Shown here one piece after another: positions 37,404 to 46,948 of a DNA stretch of 64,000 bases (position 1 is the stretch's first letter; each line of letters begins with the position of its first letter). Below the pieces are notes generated by a model. The model made no database searches. It was given only the letters and a program-made list of their open reading frames with translations, and was not told the origin of the DNA. A program made the position numbers and the translations under genes. Source of the DNA: Pseudovibrio exalbescens DSM 16456 (GTDB lineage Bacteria; Pseudomonadota; Alphaproteobacteria; Rhizobiales; Stappiaceae); the NCBI RefSeq assembly GCF_000422785.1, contig NZ_AUGS01000002.1:1-64000 (forward strand), written 5' to 3'.

Positions 37404-37925
37404 ATGTTCAGCTTTTCAGATGAAACCAAGGCCAAACTGCGAAACCGCGTTGTTTGGAGCCGGCTGGTTGGATGGGCATTGCTGTGTTACGCCGCCGCAA
37501 TTTATGGCGGTGTCGTCACTGCGCCGGCTATTCCGGAATGGTACGCCGGCCTGACCAAACCCTGGTTCAGCCCACCCAATTGGTTGTTCGCCCCGGTGTG
37601 GACCACGCTCTACGCCATGATTGCCGCAGCCATCTGGATCGCGGTTGAATTTGATCGTTCAGGTGCGGAGAAAGCGCAGAAACTGCGCCTTCAACTTCTG
37701 TTCGTCTTTCAAATGGTCCTGAATGGGCTCTGGTCCTGGGCGTTCTTCGGCCAAAAGTCTCCCGCCATCGCCTTGGCCATTCTTGCCATTCTGCTCTTAA
37801 CAGGCATCGTAACATTACGTATATTCGCCTCTCGGCGTCCTTTGGCGGCCTGGCTGTTCCTGCCCTATGTGGTGTGGTTGAGCTTCGCGGGTCTGCTCAA
37901 TGCGGCAATCGTACGCCTGAACTAG
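37404..37925 (+). CDS. tspO: TspO/MBR family membrane protein
   Basis: TspO binds tetrapyrroles and other ligands and affects stress or photosynthesis responses. The signature WYAGLTKPWFSPPNWLFAP lies at 46-64, with VWTTLYAMI following. Five hydrophobic spans are visible. Trp, Asn and Pro residues of the loop are conserved. Length 173 is slightly above the family norm because of a 20-residue polar N-terminus. It lies 26 bp after the SDR on the same strand. Confidence 0.93.
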   Translation: MFSFSDETKAKLRNRVVWSRLVGWALLCYAAAIYGGVVTAPAIPEWYAGLTKPWFSPPNWLFAPVWTTLYAMIAAAIWIAVEFDRSGAEKAQKLRLQLLFVFQMVLNGLWSWAFFGQKSPAIALAILAILLLTGIVTLRIFASRRPLAAWLFLPYVVWLSFAGLLNAAIVRLN

Positions 37926-37954
37926 CAGCAGTCGGTTCAAGGAAAGGAACAGGT

Positions 37955-38146
37955 ATGGGCGGTGTCATTAACGCCATGGTTCCAGTCGCGCTCGCGGCTG
38001 TGGCTGTGGTGCTGTGTTTGGGGCTTTGGAACATGATGCGGGGCGGCAGTCCAAACCGATCTCAAACGTTGATGCGGTGGCGCATTATTCTGCAATTTGC
38101 GGCGATAATCCTCATCATGGCGAGCGTGTATTTTCTGAAAAGCTGA
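37955..38146 (+). CDS. HIG1-domain-like twin transmembrane protein (63 aa)
   Basis: A tiny two-span protein (about 6-27 and 43-60) with the connecting loop RGGSPNRSQTLMRWRIILQF. The RSQ-LMRWR core matches the HIG1/hypoxia-induced family, in which (I/V)RxxLMRxR-type sequences are conserved. The mitochondrial homologues assist cytochrome oxidase complexes; the bacterial role is not established. ATG 37955 has AAGGAA ten bases upstream. It precedes the PduO-type adenosyltransferase, the usual neighbour in Hyphomicrobiales. Confidence 0.85.
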   Translation: MGGVINAMVPVALAAVAVVLCLGLWNMMRGGSPNRSQTLMRWRIILQFAAIILIMASVYFLKS

Positions 38147-38197
38147 GGCCGACCGGCTCTGAACCCATCCAATCAACTATTTAATCTAGGGGACCAC

Positions 38198-38773
38198 ATG
38201 GTTGTTCTGAATAAAATTTACACCAAGACGGGTGACGACGGCACCACCGCGTTGGGATCCGGTGAACGCCGGCCCAAATACGACTTGCGTGTTGAAGCCT
38301 ACGGCACGGTCGACGAAACCAATTCGATCATCGGACTGGCTCGCCTGCATTCTGCCACAGCTTTGCCGGAGCTTGATGAGACGCTGGCCCATATCCAGAA
38401 CGATCTTTTCGACCTTGGGGCAGATCTGGCAACCCCTCATACCGACAAGGACCTTGGCTATGAACCGTTGCGGATCACCGCCAAGCAGGTTGAATATCTT
38501 GAAATGATCATCGACCAGCTCAACAGCGAGCTGCAGCCGTTGCGGTCTTTCGTGCTGCCGGGGGGCACCGCGCTGTCTGCCTATCTGCATCAGGCACGGA
38601 CGGTGTCACGGCGGGCAGAGCGTCTGGTCGCGGAACTACGCGAAAAGGAACAAGTCAACGCCGAGGCCATGCAATACCTCAACCGGTTGTCAGACCTCAT
38701 GTTTGTGGCGGCCCGTTTTGCAAATGACCGGGGCGAAACCGATGTTCTCTGGGTCGCCGGCAAAAACCGCTAG
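38198..38773 (+). CDS. pduO: PduO-type cob(I)alamin adenosyltransferase
   Basis: The enzyme adenosylates cob(I)alamin to coenzyme B12. The N-terminus IYTKTGDDGTTAL is diagnostic for the PduO type and binds ATP. FVLPGGTALSAYLHQARTVSRRAERLV holds the conserved Arg residues near the active site, and YLNRLSDLMFVAAR closes the protein. Length 191 is standard. ATG 38198 has AGGGG eight bases upstream. Confidence 0.94.
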   Translation: MVVLNKIYTKTGDDGTTALGSGERRPKYDLRVEAYGTVDETNSIIGLARLHSATALPELDETLAHIQNDLFDLGADLATPHTDKDLGYEPLRITAKQVEYLEMIIDQLNSELQPLRSFVLPGGTALSAYLHQARTVSRRAERLVAELREKEQVNAEAMQYLNRLSDLMFVAARFANDRGETDVLWVAGKNR

Positions 38774-39074
38774 GCCAAAGAGAGCCCCGCGATTCAACGA
38801 CAGTCCAACGATGGTTGAGGTTTTTGTATTCACAGGTCATTCCAAGGTCGATCAATCTCCTGCCAGCCCGTTTTCAAGGCTTAGACTTTGGTTGGAACAG
38901 GGGCGTAAATTACCTTAGGCCATCGTTGACAGTACTCATATGGCTGGCTACCGTCGATGCCAACTGCAATGCACAACGGGTTTCGCAGTCGGCCGGGATA
39001 AAGCTGTTGCGCCAGCTCATGCCAGATAGCCGCAGCGCCGGGGCCATTGCAATTCTGGTGGAGGTTCAAGGAAA
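38774..39074. other. 301-bp intergenic region before etfB
   Basis: No gene is visible. TTGACA (38926-38931) with a weak TACCGT 17 bases later is the best promoter-like pair, pointing towards etfB. A plus-strand frame (38815-39078) has no family match and lacks a ribosome site, and is not called. Confidence 0.45.
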
Positions 39075-39824
39075 ATGAAAATTCTCGTGCCCGTGAAACG
39101 GGTCGTCGATTACAACGTCAAAGTACGTGTCAAGGCGGACGGGTCTGGCGTGGAACTCGCCAACGTCAAAATGTCCATGAACCCGTTTGACGAAATCGCG
39201 GTGGAAGAAGCGCTGCGCCTGAAAGAAGCCGGCAAGGCCACTGAAATCGTCGTCGCCTCCGTGGGGCCGCAACAGGCCACCGAAACGATCCGCACCGGTC
39301 TGGCCATGGGTGCCGATCGCGGAATTCTGGTCAAAACCGACGAGACGACCGAGCCGCTCGCAGTCGCAAAGATCCTCAAGGGCATTGTCGAGGAAGAAGA
39401 GCCTGGCTTGGTAATTTTGGGCAAGCAGGCCATCGATGATGACTGCAATCAGACCGGTCAGATGCTGGCTGCCCTGCTGGGCTGGGCACAGGGCACTTTC
39501 GCTTCGAAAGTGGATCTGGGCGACGGCACCGTTGATGTCACCCGTGAAATCGATGGCGGTCTGCAAACCGTGAAGCTGAACATGCCTGCAATCGTCACCA
39601 CCGATCTGCGTCTCAACGAGCCCCGCTATGCGTCACTGCCCAACATCATGAAGGCCAAGAAAAAGCCTATTGATGAAAAGGCGCCGGGTGACTACGGCGT
39701 GGACATTGCCCCGCGCCTGAAGGTGCTCAACACCGCTGAGCCGGAAAGCCGCAAGGCCGGTGTGAAAGTCGAGAGTGTCGCCGAACTGGTCGACAAACTG
39801 AAAAACGAAGCCGGCGTGCTTTAA
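39075..39824 (+). CDS. etfB: Electron transfer flavoprotein, beta subunit
   Basis: EtfB pairs with EtfA to pass electrons from acyl-CoA and other dehydrogenases to the ubiquinone pool. [16 protein letters not shown] is the conserved start, and the signature [52 protein letters not shown] region includes the ETF beta pattern. Length 249 is standard. ATG 39075 has AAGGAA upstream. EtfA follows in the same operon. Confidence 0.97.
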   Translation: MKILVPVKRVVDYNVKVRVKADGSGVELANVKMSMNPFDEIAVEEALRLKEAGKATEIVVASVGPQQATETIRTGLAMGADRGILVKTDETTEPLAVAKILKGIVEEEEPGLVILGKQAIDDDCNQTGQMLAALLGWAQGTFASKVDLGDGTVDVTREIDGGLQTVKLNMPAIVTTDLRLNEPRYASLPNIMKAKKKPIDEKAPGDYGVDIAPRLKVLNTAEPESRKAGVKVESVAELVDKLKNEAGVL

Positions 39825-39849
39825 GGCCCGACAAGAGGAGTTGAAACAG

Positions 39850-40779
39850 ATGACCACGCTTCTTGTAGCGGAGCATTCCAATTCGGAACTCAATGAAGCC
39901 ACGGCCAAGACGCTGACTGCAGCGGTTGCGCTGAGTGGCGACGTGCACATCCTTGTTGCGGGCAAAGGTTGTGCCGCAGCAGGCGAAGCCGCCGCAAAAC
40001 TGGACGGCGCTGCCAAGGTTCTGGTGGTGGAAGGTGATGCCTATGAACATCAACTGGCTGAGCCGATGGCTGATCTGATCCTGTCATTGGCGGGCGAGTA
40101 TGATGCCATTCTTGCGCCTGCAACCACCAACGGCAAGAACATCCTGCCGCGCGTGGCGGCAAAGCTTGATGTCATGCAGATCTCCGACATCATGGCAGTC
40201 GATGCGCCTGATACCTTCAAGCGTCCCATTTATGCGGGCAACGCCATCCAGACGGTCCAGTCCACGGATGCAAAGAAAATCATCACCGTTCGGACCGCGT
40301 CGTTCAACGCCGCCGGCGAAGGTGGCTCCGCTGCCATTGAAACCGTTGGTGCGGGTGCAGATGCGGGTATCTCGTCGTTTGTCGGCGAGGAAATTGCTGA
40401 ATCTGATCGTCCGGAGCTGGCATCAGCCCGTGTGATCATTTCCGGTGGTCGCGCGCTTGGCTCTGAAGAAAAGTTCAACGAGGTGATTACGCCGGTTGCC
40501 GACAAGCTGGGTGCCGCCATTGGCGCATCGCGTGCTGCGGTTGACGCGGGCTATGCCCCCAACGACTGGCAGGTGGGTCAGACCGGCAAGGTTGTCGCTC
40601 CGGAGCTTTACATCGCAGCAGGTATTTCGGGTGCCATCCAGCACCTCGCCGGGATGAAGGACTCCAAAGTCATTGTTGCCATCAACAAGGATGAAGAGGC
40701 CCCAATCTTCCAGGTTGCGGATTATGGGCTGGTCGCCGATCTGTTCGAGGCTCTTCCGGAGCTTGAAAAGGCTCTCTAG
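39850..40779 (+). CDS. etfA: Electron transfer flavoprotein, alpha subunit
   Basis: EtfA binds the FAD of ETF. The C-terminal FAD domain shows [10 protein letters not shown]-like [34 protein letters not shown] and the signature [24 protein letters not shown], with SR (SRAAVDAG) contacting FAD. Length 309 from ATG 39850 is standard; an earlier TTG at 39841 would only add three residues. AGAGGAG lies 11 bases upstream of the ATG. It follows etfB by 25 bp. Confidence 0.97.
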   Translation: MTTLLVAEHSNSELNEATAKTLTAAVALSGDVHILVAGKGCAAAGEAAAKLDGAAKVLVVEGDAYEHQLAEPMADLILSLAGEYDAILAPATTNGKNILPRVAAKLDVMQISDIMAVDAPDTFKRPIYAGNAIQTVQSTDAKKIITVRTASFNAAGEGGSAAIETVGAGADAGISSFVGEEIAESDRPELASARVIISGGRALGSEEKFNEVITPVADKLGAAIGASRAAVDAGYAPNDWQVGQTGKVVAPELYIAAGISGAIQHLAGMKDSKVIVAINKDEEAPIFQVADYGLVADLFEALPELEKAL

Positions 40780-40800
40780 GGCCGTTTACAATGTATCGAC

Positions 40801-40834
40801 GAGCCCCGGGATGCGAATTTTCTTTCCGGGGTTC
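40801..40834 (+). terminator. Hairpin between etfA and the 3-hydroxybutyryl-CoA dehydrogenase gene
   Basis: GAGCCCCGGG pairs with TCCGGGGTTC (two wobbles) around an AT-rich loop, followed by TTGCTGTTTC. It lies 21 bp past the etfA stop. It may lower read-through into the next gene. Confidence 0.5.
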
Positions 40835-40922
40835 TTGCTGTTTCAAGAAAGTCTTGTCATGAATATGCAACTTCTTGGAGCAGCTTCTTTGGCTGTTGAA
40901 CACAAAACGTTTGGATCACACG

Positions 40923-41804
40923 ATGGTGCTAGAGATTAAAAAAGTCGGGGTAGTCGGTGCCGGTCAGATGGGTAACGGTATCGCTCATGTCTGCGCCCTC
41001 GGCGGGTTTCACGTCGTCCTCTACGATGTGTCCCAGGAGCAGATCGAAGCGGGCATGGAAAGTGTTCAGGCCAACCTCAACCGCCAGATTGGCAAGGGCA
41101 AGATTTCCGAGGAAGACCGCGATCGCGCCCTCACCTTCATTCATCCGACCGGAAACATCAATGACTTGTCAGATGCCGATCTTGTTGTTGAGGCGGTCAA
41201 CGAAAACGAGCAGGTCAAGCGCAAGGTTTATTCGGCACTCTGCCCGGTGCTGAAGCCGGAAGCAATTCTTGGCACCAACACCTCTTCGATTTCCATTACA
41301 CGTCTGGCATCTGCCACAGACCGGCCCGAGCGCTTCCTGGGCGTTCACTTCATGAACCCGGTTCCGGTAATGGAACTTGTGGAGCTGGTGCGCGGCATTG
41401 CGACGGAAGACGAGACCTTTGAAGCCTGCCGTGTCTTTACCGAAAAGCTCGGCAAGACCGTTGCGGTTTCTGAAGATTTCCCGGCATTCATGGTCAACCG
41501 CATTCTGCTGCCGATGATCAACGAAGCCATTTACACCCTGTATGAAGGGGTGGGCTCGGTGGAAGCCATTGATACGGCCATGCGTCTGGGTGCAAACCAC
41601 CCGATGGGGCCGCTTCAACTGGCAGACTTCATCGGTCTAGACACATGCCTGTCAATCATGCAGGTGTTGTACGAAGGCTTGGCCGACACCAAATACCGTC
41701 CCTGCCCGCTGCTGGTCAAATACGTCGAGGCGGGCTGGCTTGGACGCAAAACTCAGCGCGGGTTCTACGACTACCGCGGCGAGGTTCCCGTGCCGACGCG
41801 CTAA
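40923..41804 (+). CDS. hbd: 3-hydroxybutyryl-CoA dehydrogenase
   Basis: The 293-residue enzyme interconverts 3-hydroxybutyryl-CoA and acetoacetyl-CoA with NAD(P). The NAD motif GVVGAGQMGNGIAHVCALGG is at the start, SSISITRLASATDRPERFLGVHFMNPVPVM holds the catalytic Ser and His, and FPAFMVNRILLPMINEA the Glu/Asn region. ATG 40923 (MVLEIKKVG) is preferred to the long frame. It links beta-oxidation and polyhydroxybutyrate metabolism to the ETF genes upstream. Confidence 0.95.
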   Translation: MVLEIKKVGVVGAGQMGNGIAHVCALGGFHVVLYDVSQEQIEAGMESVQANLNRQIGKGKISEEDRDRALTFIHPTGNINDLSDADLVVEAVNENEQVKRKVYSALCPVLKPEAILGTNTSSISITRLASATDRPERFLGVHFMNPVPVMELVELVRGIATEDETFEACRVFTEKLGKTVAVSEDFPAFMVNRILLPMINEAIYTLYEGVGSVEAIDTAMRLGANHPMGPLQLADFIGLDTCLSIMQVLYEGLADTKYRPCPLLVKYVEAGWLGRKTQRGFYDYRGEVPVPTR

Positions 41805-41827
41805 GGCGCTGCACAGGTTCAGCTACC

Positions 41828-41853
41828 AAAAGCCCGCCCAATGGCGGGCTTTT
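41828..41853. terminator. Bidirectional terminator between hbd and the COG0523 gene
   Basis: AAAAGCCCGCC (41828-41838) pairs perfectly with GGCGGGCTTTT (41843-41853) around a CAAT loop, with T runs on both strands. It serves the convergent genes on either side. Confidence 0.92.
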
Positions 41854-41859
41854 TCATGC

Positions 41860-43053
41860 TTACTTGAAGGACCCGCTGAAGCCAGAAATAGACAACGGAT
41901 TGTCCATCATCGCCTGGCGATCCGGGGTATCGGATTGAACCTGTCCGGCGAAGGCATCGAACATCCGCTTCACGAACCCCTCCGACAAGTCTTTTGTTAT
42001 GAACACCATACGCGTGCGTTCATCACCATCGGGCCACTTTTCAAGCCGCACTGGCGGATGAAACACGTGCTGAACCCCGTGGATGACCAAGGGCTGGTCC
42101 GGCTTCTCCGAAGTCTTGATGATGCCTTTGACCCGTAACAGCTTTGGCCCATGGGCCGATCGCAGCAGATCAATGAACATCTCCAACGCCGCTTCAGGAA
42201 TGGCTGTAGATGTTGCCAGCGTAAAGGCGCGCACCGTGTCTCCGTGACGGTTCACATCATGGTGGTGATGACCATGATGGTGATCGTGGTGGTGATGGTG
42301 GTGATGGTGCCCGTCACCGTGATGGTGGTGATCATGCTCGTCACGGTAGGCTTCTTCCTTGAGCCACCGCGCCACTTCCGGGATCTTCGTGTCGGGATTG
42401 TAAAGCCCGCAGTTGATCAAGGCTGAAGCTGCAACGTTTCCGTTTTGCGCATCCAGAACCTCGGCGCCGGGGTTCAACTCTTTCAAGCGCTGGCGCAGCT
42501 GCTCGTAGCTGGCCTGCCGAGCCTCACTGTCCAGAAGGTCTGTCTTTGTCAGCACCACACGGTCTGCCACTGCAGCCTGTTTGACCGCTTCCTCATGGCC
42601 GTTGAGGGTGTCCAGTCCATTCACCGCGTCAACCAAAGTGACAACACCGTCCAACCGGTAGCGCATCACGAGATAAGGATGAAGCATGACGCTGTGCAGC
42701 ACGGGCGCCGGATCAGCCAATCCGGTGGTTTCAATGATGACGCGGTTCAGCTTCTTCATCCGACCATTATCGATCCGCCGCAGAAGGTCTTCCAGCGTGT
42801 TGATCAGATCGCCCCGGATGGTACAGCACAGACAGCCCGACGATAGCTCGATGATACCATCTTCGACCGTATCAACCAGCAGGTGGTCGAGCCCGATCTC
42901 ACCGAATTCATTGATGATGACCGCCGTATCCTCCAGGATCGGATCCTTGAGGATGCGGTTCAAAAGGGTCGTCTTGCCCGAGCCCAGAAAACCGGTAATC
43001 ACCGTCAGCGGAATTGGTTCCGGCGGCCGCTTCCGCCCGTTTTCACTAGCCAT
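41860..43053 (-). CDS. COG0523 (CobW/ZNG1-type) GTPase with a His-rich metal-binding loop
   Basis: A 397-residue G3E-family GTPase. Walker A GFLGSGKTT (21-29), the metal-site CLCC (74-77), ETTGLADP (108-115) and the specificity motif VLTKTD (168-172) are present. Residues 240-270 carry 21 His residues (HHHH, eight His in a row, then HHH and HHHH), expected to bind zinc or another transition metal. The C-terminal CobW_C domain follows (about 275-395). Such proteins deliver or sense metals under limitation. ATG 43053 (MASENGRKR) is used. It follows the carboxypeptidase gene by 32 bp on the same strand. Confidence 0.92.
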   Translation of the reverse strand: MASENGRKRPPEPIPLTVITGFLGSGKTTLLNRILKDPILEDTAVIINEFGEIGLDHLLVDTVEDGIIELSSGCLCCTIRGDLINTLEDLLRRIDNGRMKKLNRVIIETTGLADPAPVLHSVMLHPYLVMRYRLDGVVTLVDAVNGLDTLNGHEEAVKQAAVADRVVLTKTDLLDSEARQASYEQLRQRLKELNPGAEVLDAQNGNVAASALINCGLYNPDTKIPEVARWLKEEAYRDEHDHHHHGDGHHHHHHHHDHHHGHHHHDVNRHGDTVRAFTLATSTAIPEAALEMFIDLLRSAHGPKLLRVKGIIKTSEKPDQPLVIHGVQHVFHPPVRLEKWPDGDERTRMVFITKDLSEGFVKRMFDAFAGQVQSDTPDRQAMMDNPLSISGFSGSFK

Positions 43054-43085
43054 ACCTACCCATAAGCCACAGGCTGGGCAGCGCG

Positions 43086-44510
43086 TCAATTGATCCGCGT
43101 CGGCTCTCGCTCTGATTTGTACAACCCGCCGGGCCCGCCAAAGAAGTGTTTTTCAATTGGCGGCGAACCGGCGTCGCGGTCCACCAGTTGCACACGGGGC
43201 TGCGCCTCACCCGCAAACAGAAGAGACGCATTGTGCCCATTGACCCCGTCCCGCACAAACGGATCAGGGTGGCGCAGATAGCTCTGCTTTCTGGGCGGCA
43301 CAGGAACGTCCGCTGGCACGGCCACCGGGGACGCCTTGAACGGCTTGGGCATGGGCAGCGGAACTTCCGCGCCCGGCACCAACAACTGCGCAATTGCGCT
43401 GGCCGGTTTGCCTACATGAACTTCATAGGGCTGCAAAGCCGCCAACCGCGGCCCCATCAGCTGTTCATGCACCAATGTCCAGTCTATGCGCTTGTTGTCC
43501 TTGAAAACCGAAAGGCCCGCTGGCGCCGGTTGGTCTGTTTTTGCGTAGGCCAGCAACGGCGCATTCACGCGTTTCTCGCCAAACCGGTCTACCAGTTGCT
43601 GTGCATCAGGCTGTTTGTTGCGCTGACAATAGCGCGGTTCCGGCAGCGGCAGGGACCCGGCGGTATTCAGATCCGCAATGGACGGGCCGCGATGGCGCTT
43701 GAAGCCCGTTTCAATCAGGCGGCGGGCGAAGGCGTTGCGTTCCAGTTCGGAGGCGGACCCCAGCACCACAGCCAACAGTGTGCGCCCCTTGCGCGTGGCA
43801 GTAACCACCACATTGAAGCCAGAGTCACAAATATACCCGGTCTTGATGCCACTGGCGCCCGGAACCCGCAACAGGAACTCGGCAATGCCCGACTTCATCG
43901 TGCGCTTGCCAAAACGAATTGCGGGCTTGTTCAGATAGTCATGATACTGCGGAAAATGGTTCCACAACGCCATGCCCATCAGTGCCATGTCTCTGGCAGA
44001 CGTTACCTGCCGCTCATCAGGCAAGCCGTGCGGATTGACGAAGGTCGTCTGGCTCATGCCCAGGCGGCGGGCTTCCCCATTCATCAACTGTACGAAGGCG
44101 TCTTCTGAACCGGCAACACTGTGAGCAATGGAGGCGGCGATGTCATTGGCCGATTTCACCATCAGCATCATCAAGGCGTCGTGCAGGCTGACTTGTGTTC
44201 CAACCTTGAACCCCATTTTGCTGGGAGGAAGCTCATGTGCTGCAGCGCTCACAACCACAGGGCTGGAAAGGGTCAACTCCCCCTGTTCGATCTTCCGAAA
44301 CACGACATAAGCGGTCATCATCTTGGTAAGGGATGCCGGATGCCAGGGGCGCGTTGCCGAATACTGCTCAAGCACGGTTCCATCGCGGGCATCCACCACC
44401 ATCCATGCAGCAACATCAGCCCGCGCCGGTGCAGCACTCAAAATCGCTACCAGAACCAGCACGAAACTGCAGGCAATCACCTGACCCTTGCGCAACACTG
44501 CATGGCACAT
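43086..44510 (-). CDS. D-alanyl-D-alanine carboxypeptidase (S11 family)
   Basis: A penicillin-binding protein that trims the terminal D-Ala of peptidoglycan stem peptides. ATG 44510 gives a signal peptide with cleavage after ARA near residue 31. The active-site motifs are SLTK (Ser60 and Lys63), SAN (120-122) and KTG (223-225), in the normal order. A C-terminal domain (about 290-474) with Pro-rich segments follows, perhaps for wall binding, and has no SPOR domain that I can see. The longer frame from 44654 would place the signal internally. The COG0523 gene follows. Confidence 0.93.
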   Translation of the reverse strand: MCHAVLRKGQVIACSFVLVLVAILSAAPARADVAAWMVVDARDGTVLEQYSATRPWHPASLTKMMTAYVVFRKIEQGELTLSSPVVVSAAAHELPPSKMGFKVGTQVSLHDALMMLMVKSANDIAASIAHSVAGSEDAFVQLMNGEARRLGMSQTTFVNPHGLPDERQVTSARDMALMGMALWNHFPQYHDYLNKPAIRFGKRTMKSGIAEFLLRVPGASGIKTGYICDSGFNVVVTATRKGRTLLAVVLGSASELERNAFARRLIETGFKRHRGPSIADLNTAGSLPLPEPRYCQRNKQPDAQQLVDRFGEKRVNAPLLAYAKTDQPAPAGLSVFKDNKRIDWTLVHEQLMGPRLAALQPYEVHVGKPASAIAQLLVPGAEVPLPMPKPFKASPVAVPADVPVPPRKQSYLRHPDPFVRDGVNGHNASLLFAGEAQPRVQLVDRDAGSPPIEKHFFGGPGGLYKSEREPTRIN

Positions 44511-44801
44511 ACCAAAATCACCCTTGTTTGTTCGCGATAAAGCGTCATCCCTGTGCAATCTGACAGAGAACACCCTAACGTCAACCAACCTTAAACCCCA
44601 GTCCTGTGTGGCCTTATCCGCCCATTTCGCAGGAATGTGGATGCACCCGCCCACAATGACCGCAATCCACAGGGATATTTAGGCGCACCTTAACCAACGA
44701 GATCCTCAAGGCACACAGGAAGCTAACACGCAAACATTTCGGTTAGGTTGCATTAGGACAATTACGATAGCCTGACAAAAACAATAACAAGGCGCAAATC
44801 C
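44511..44801. other. 291-bp divergent region between the D,D-carboxypeptidase and LprI-like genes
   Basis: It must contain both promoters. I see no gene, repeat or convincing operator; several TTAA half-sites occur (44589, 44688) but without the second half at the right spacing. Confidence 0.4.
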
Positions 44802-45221
44802 ATGAAAAACCTTGGTTCGGCACTCTTCAGCATTCCGTTGGCTTTCCTTGCAACTACCCTTCACGCAGACGAGATTGATGAATGCCAGAAAACGCTCGGA
44901 GCCGCACAGCGTCACCTGTGCGCCGATGCCGAATACCGGAAAGCTGCAGTTCAACTCCTCAAAACCTATGAACAAGCGCAAAACGCGATCAACACAATGG
45001 ACGCTCCGGAAGATCGCAAGGCGCTTGCCCGCCAGCGCCTTGAATCCAATCAGACAGCCTGGGTCTCTTACCGCGATACAACCTGCAACATCGTGTCCAA
45101 CCTGACAGACCAGATGGCGCCGAAAACCGCCAAGTGTCTGACGAAGCTGACCCGAGAACGAACCGATGATCTTGAAAAATTGTTGGAGTCCGGTGCTGTG
45201 TTCGCGCCACCGCCACAATGA
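44802..45221 (+). CDS. LprI/DUF1311-type secreted protein (139 aa)
   Basis: A small periplasmic or secreted protein with a signal peptide (hydrophobic ALFSIPLAFLATTLHA, cleavage likely after residue 20-22). The mature part has four Cys and the LprI-like pattern ESNQTAWVSYRDTTCNIV, with ECQK near the start and KCLTKLTRERTDDLE near the end. Some members inhibit lysozyme in mycobacteria; here the function is only inferred. It is convergent with the iron alcohol dehydrogenase gene. Confidence 0.8.
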   Translation: MKNLGSALFSIPLAFLATTLHADEIDECQKTLGAAQRHLCADAEYRKAAVQLLKTYEQAQNAINTMDAPEDRKALARQRLESNQTAWVSYRDTTCNIVSNLTDQMAPKTAKCLTKLTRERTDDLEKLLESGAVFAPPPQ

Positions 45222-45250
45222 AAAACGCCGCGGACACAATGGCCCGCAGC
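45221..45250 (-). terminator. Terminator of the iron alcohol dehydrogenase gene
   Basis: On the minus strand GCTGCGG pairs with CCGCGGC (one U-G pair) around a 10-base loop and is followed by GTTTTT. It lies 42 bp past the dehydrogenase stop. Confidence 0.7.
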
Positions 45251-45291
45251 GCTTTCTCAGGTTCAAAAGTTGAGGCCTCCCTGAAAAGCCC

Positions 45292-46440
45292 TTACATGGC
45301 AGCCTTGTAGATTGCCGTGATTTCTTCGGCGGTTGCCTGTTTTGGATTTGTCAGACCGCAGGCATCCTTCAACGCATTTTCTGTAAGCGTGGGAATATCT
45401 TCTTCCTTCACTTCCAGCTCCGTCAAGCCGGCCGGAATGCCGATATCCTTGGCCAACTCCTGAATGGCAACAAGAGCGGCTTCTGCCCCCTCTTGCGGGC
45501 TCATGTCGGTCACATCCACACCCATGGCCTTGGCTACATCACGCAACCGCTCTGGACAAACCTGCGCATTGTACCGCTGGACATGCGGCAACAAGATCGC
45601 GTTGCAAACACCATGTGGCAAATCATAGAACCCGCCCAGTTGGTGCGCCATGGCATGCACATAGCCAAGCGAAGCGTTATTGAAGGCCATACCTGCCATG
45701 AACTGCGCATACGCCATCTGCTCACGCGCATCGATGTTCTGTCCGTCCTTCACCGCCGTGCGCAAATGCAACTGAATAAGTTCAATCGCCTTGAGGGCGC
45801 AAGCATCCGTGATCGGCGTGGCGGCGATGGAAACATAAGCTTCAACCGCGTGTGTCAGCGCATCCATACCCGTTGCTGCGGTCAACCCGGCGGGTTTTGC
45901 CAGCATCAGCTCAGGATCATTCACCGAGATCAGCGGCGTTGTGTTCTTGTCCACGATCGCCATTTTGATATGCCGCTCTTCATCCGTAATGATGCAGAAG
46001 CGGGTCATTTCAGAGGCTGTACCAGCCGTGGTGTTGATCGCCACAAGCGGCAACTGTGGTAGGGAGGACTTGTCCACGCCCTCATAATCAGCAATGCCGC
46101 CGCCATTGGTGGCAACCAAGGCAATGCCCTTGGCGCAGTCGATGGGCGAGCCACCGCCCAGCGCGATCACGAAGTCACATTCCTCTTCCTTCAGCAGCTT
46201 GACGCCGCCCTCAACGTTCCCGATCGTCGGGTTGGGCTGAGATCCGTCGTAAATCACTGTGGCAACGCCATGTTCTCCGAACAGCTCAGCTACCGATTGG
46301 ACAACGCCGAGTTTGCTCAACACCTTGCCGCAGACAATCAAGCCCTTTTTGAAGCCGCGATCCTTAACATCCGCAACGGCTTCCTTCAGGCATCCTGCGC
46401 CCATCATGTTGACACTCGGAATAAAGAACGTGCTGGTCAT
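45292..46440 (-). CDS. Iron-containing alcohol dehydrogenase
   Basis: A group III (Fe-dependent) alcohol dehydrogenase of 382 residues. [14 protein letters not shown] binds NAD(P), and the metal ligands fall in [41 protein letters not shown] (His residues and Asp). It resembles YiaY/FucO/ethanol dehydrogenase types, so aliphatic alcohol oxidation or aldehyde reduction is likely; the substrate is unknown. ATG 46440 has GAGGGAG eight bases upstream. It lies beside acetyl-CoA synthetase, which would complete conversion of ethanol-derived acetate to acetyl-CoA. Confidence 0.93.
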   Translation of the reverse strand: MTSTFFIPSVNMMGAGCLKEAVADVKDRGFKKGLIVCGKVLSKLGVVQSVAELFGEHGVATVIYDGSQPNPTIGNVEGGVKLLKEEECDFVIALGGGSPIDCAKGIALVATNGGGIADYEGVDKSSLPQLPLVAINTTAGTASEMTRFCIITDEERHIKMAIVDKNTTPLISVNDPELMLAKPAGLTAATGMDALTHAVEAYVSIAATPITDACALKAIELIQLHLRTAVKDGQNIDAREQMAYAQFMAGMAFNNASLGYVHAMAHQLGGFYDLPHGVCNAILLPHVQRYNAQVCPERLRDVAKAMGVDVTDMSPQEGAEAALVAIQELAKDIGIPAGLTELEVKEEDIPTLTENALKDACGLTNPKQATAEEITAIYKAAM

Positions 46441-46948
46441 GCGCATCTCCCTCACCAGTCATGGTGTTACTGCTAAAGTCTCCCGAACACCCCACACAAC
46501 CGAGACGGCTCCATTTAGGGGCAGCACCACCGTTCATTTCAGGAAAAAGGTAGCATGAGCTAAATCGATACAATTGATCTAAAGCAAAACTAGTAATTTC
46601 ACTAGTACTTTTGTATTTCACAAAGTATCCAATTGTGTTCAATCCAAAATAGTGAATTAATTTCATTCTAATCTGCCGAAAACTCTTGAGCAGCATTAGA
46701 ATATATTAGGCGTATCTAATTTATATAACTTTCAAATGGAATAGCGCCTTGGACGAAAAGTTAGGTCCTTGGCCTTGTACAGGTCTGGTAAACTTCATTG
46801 CTTCACAGCGCAAAAAACAGCGGATTCGGAAAATCATGAATTGTATCGGCGGCTTGTCCCGTTGCCCATGGCCCCTTCCAAAGACCGGTTTCAAGCATGC
46901 CCAACTGATCAGAAAATGCGCGCGCCGCACGGCAGGAGACGCGAGCCG
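46441..46948. other. 508-bp divergent region with an AT-rich core
   Basis: The region between the Fe-dehydrogenase and DUF1761 genes has a very AT-rich core (about 46556-46740), in contrast to its neighbours. It contains two ACTAGT palindromes six bases apart (46590-46607) and ATCGAT-ACA-ATTGAT (46564-46578), which look like operator half-sites upstream of the dehydrogenase. No gene is supported; the plus-strand frame from 46749 has no family match. Confidence 0.5.
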
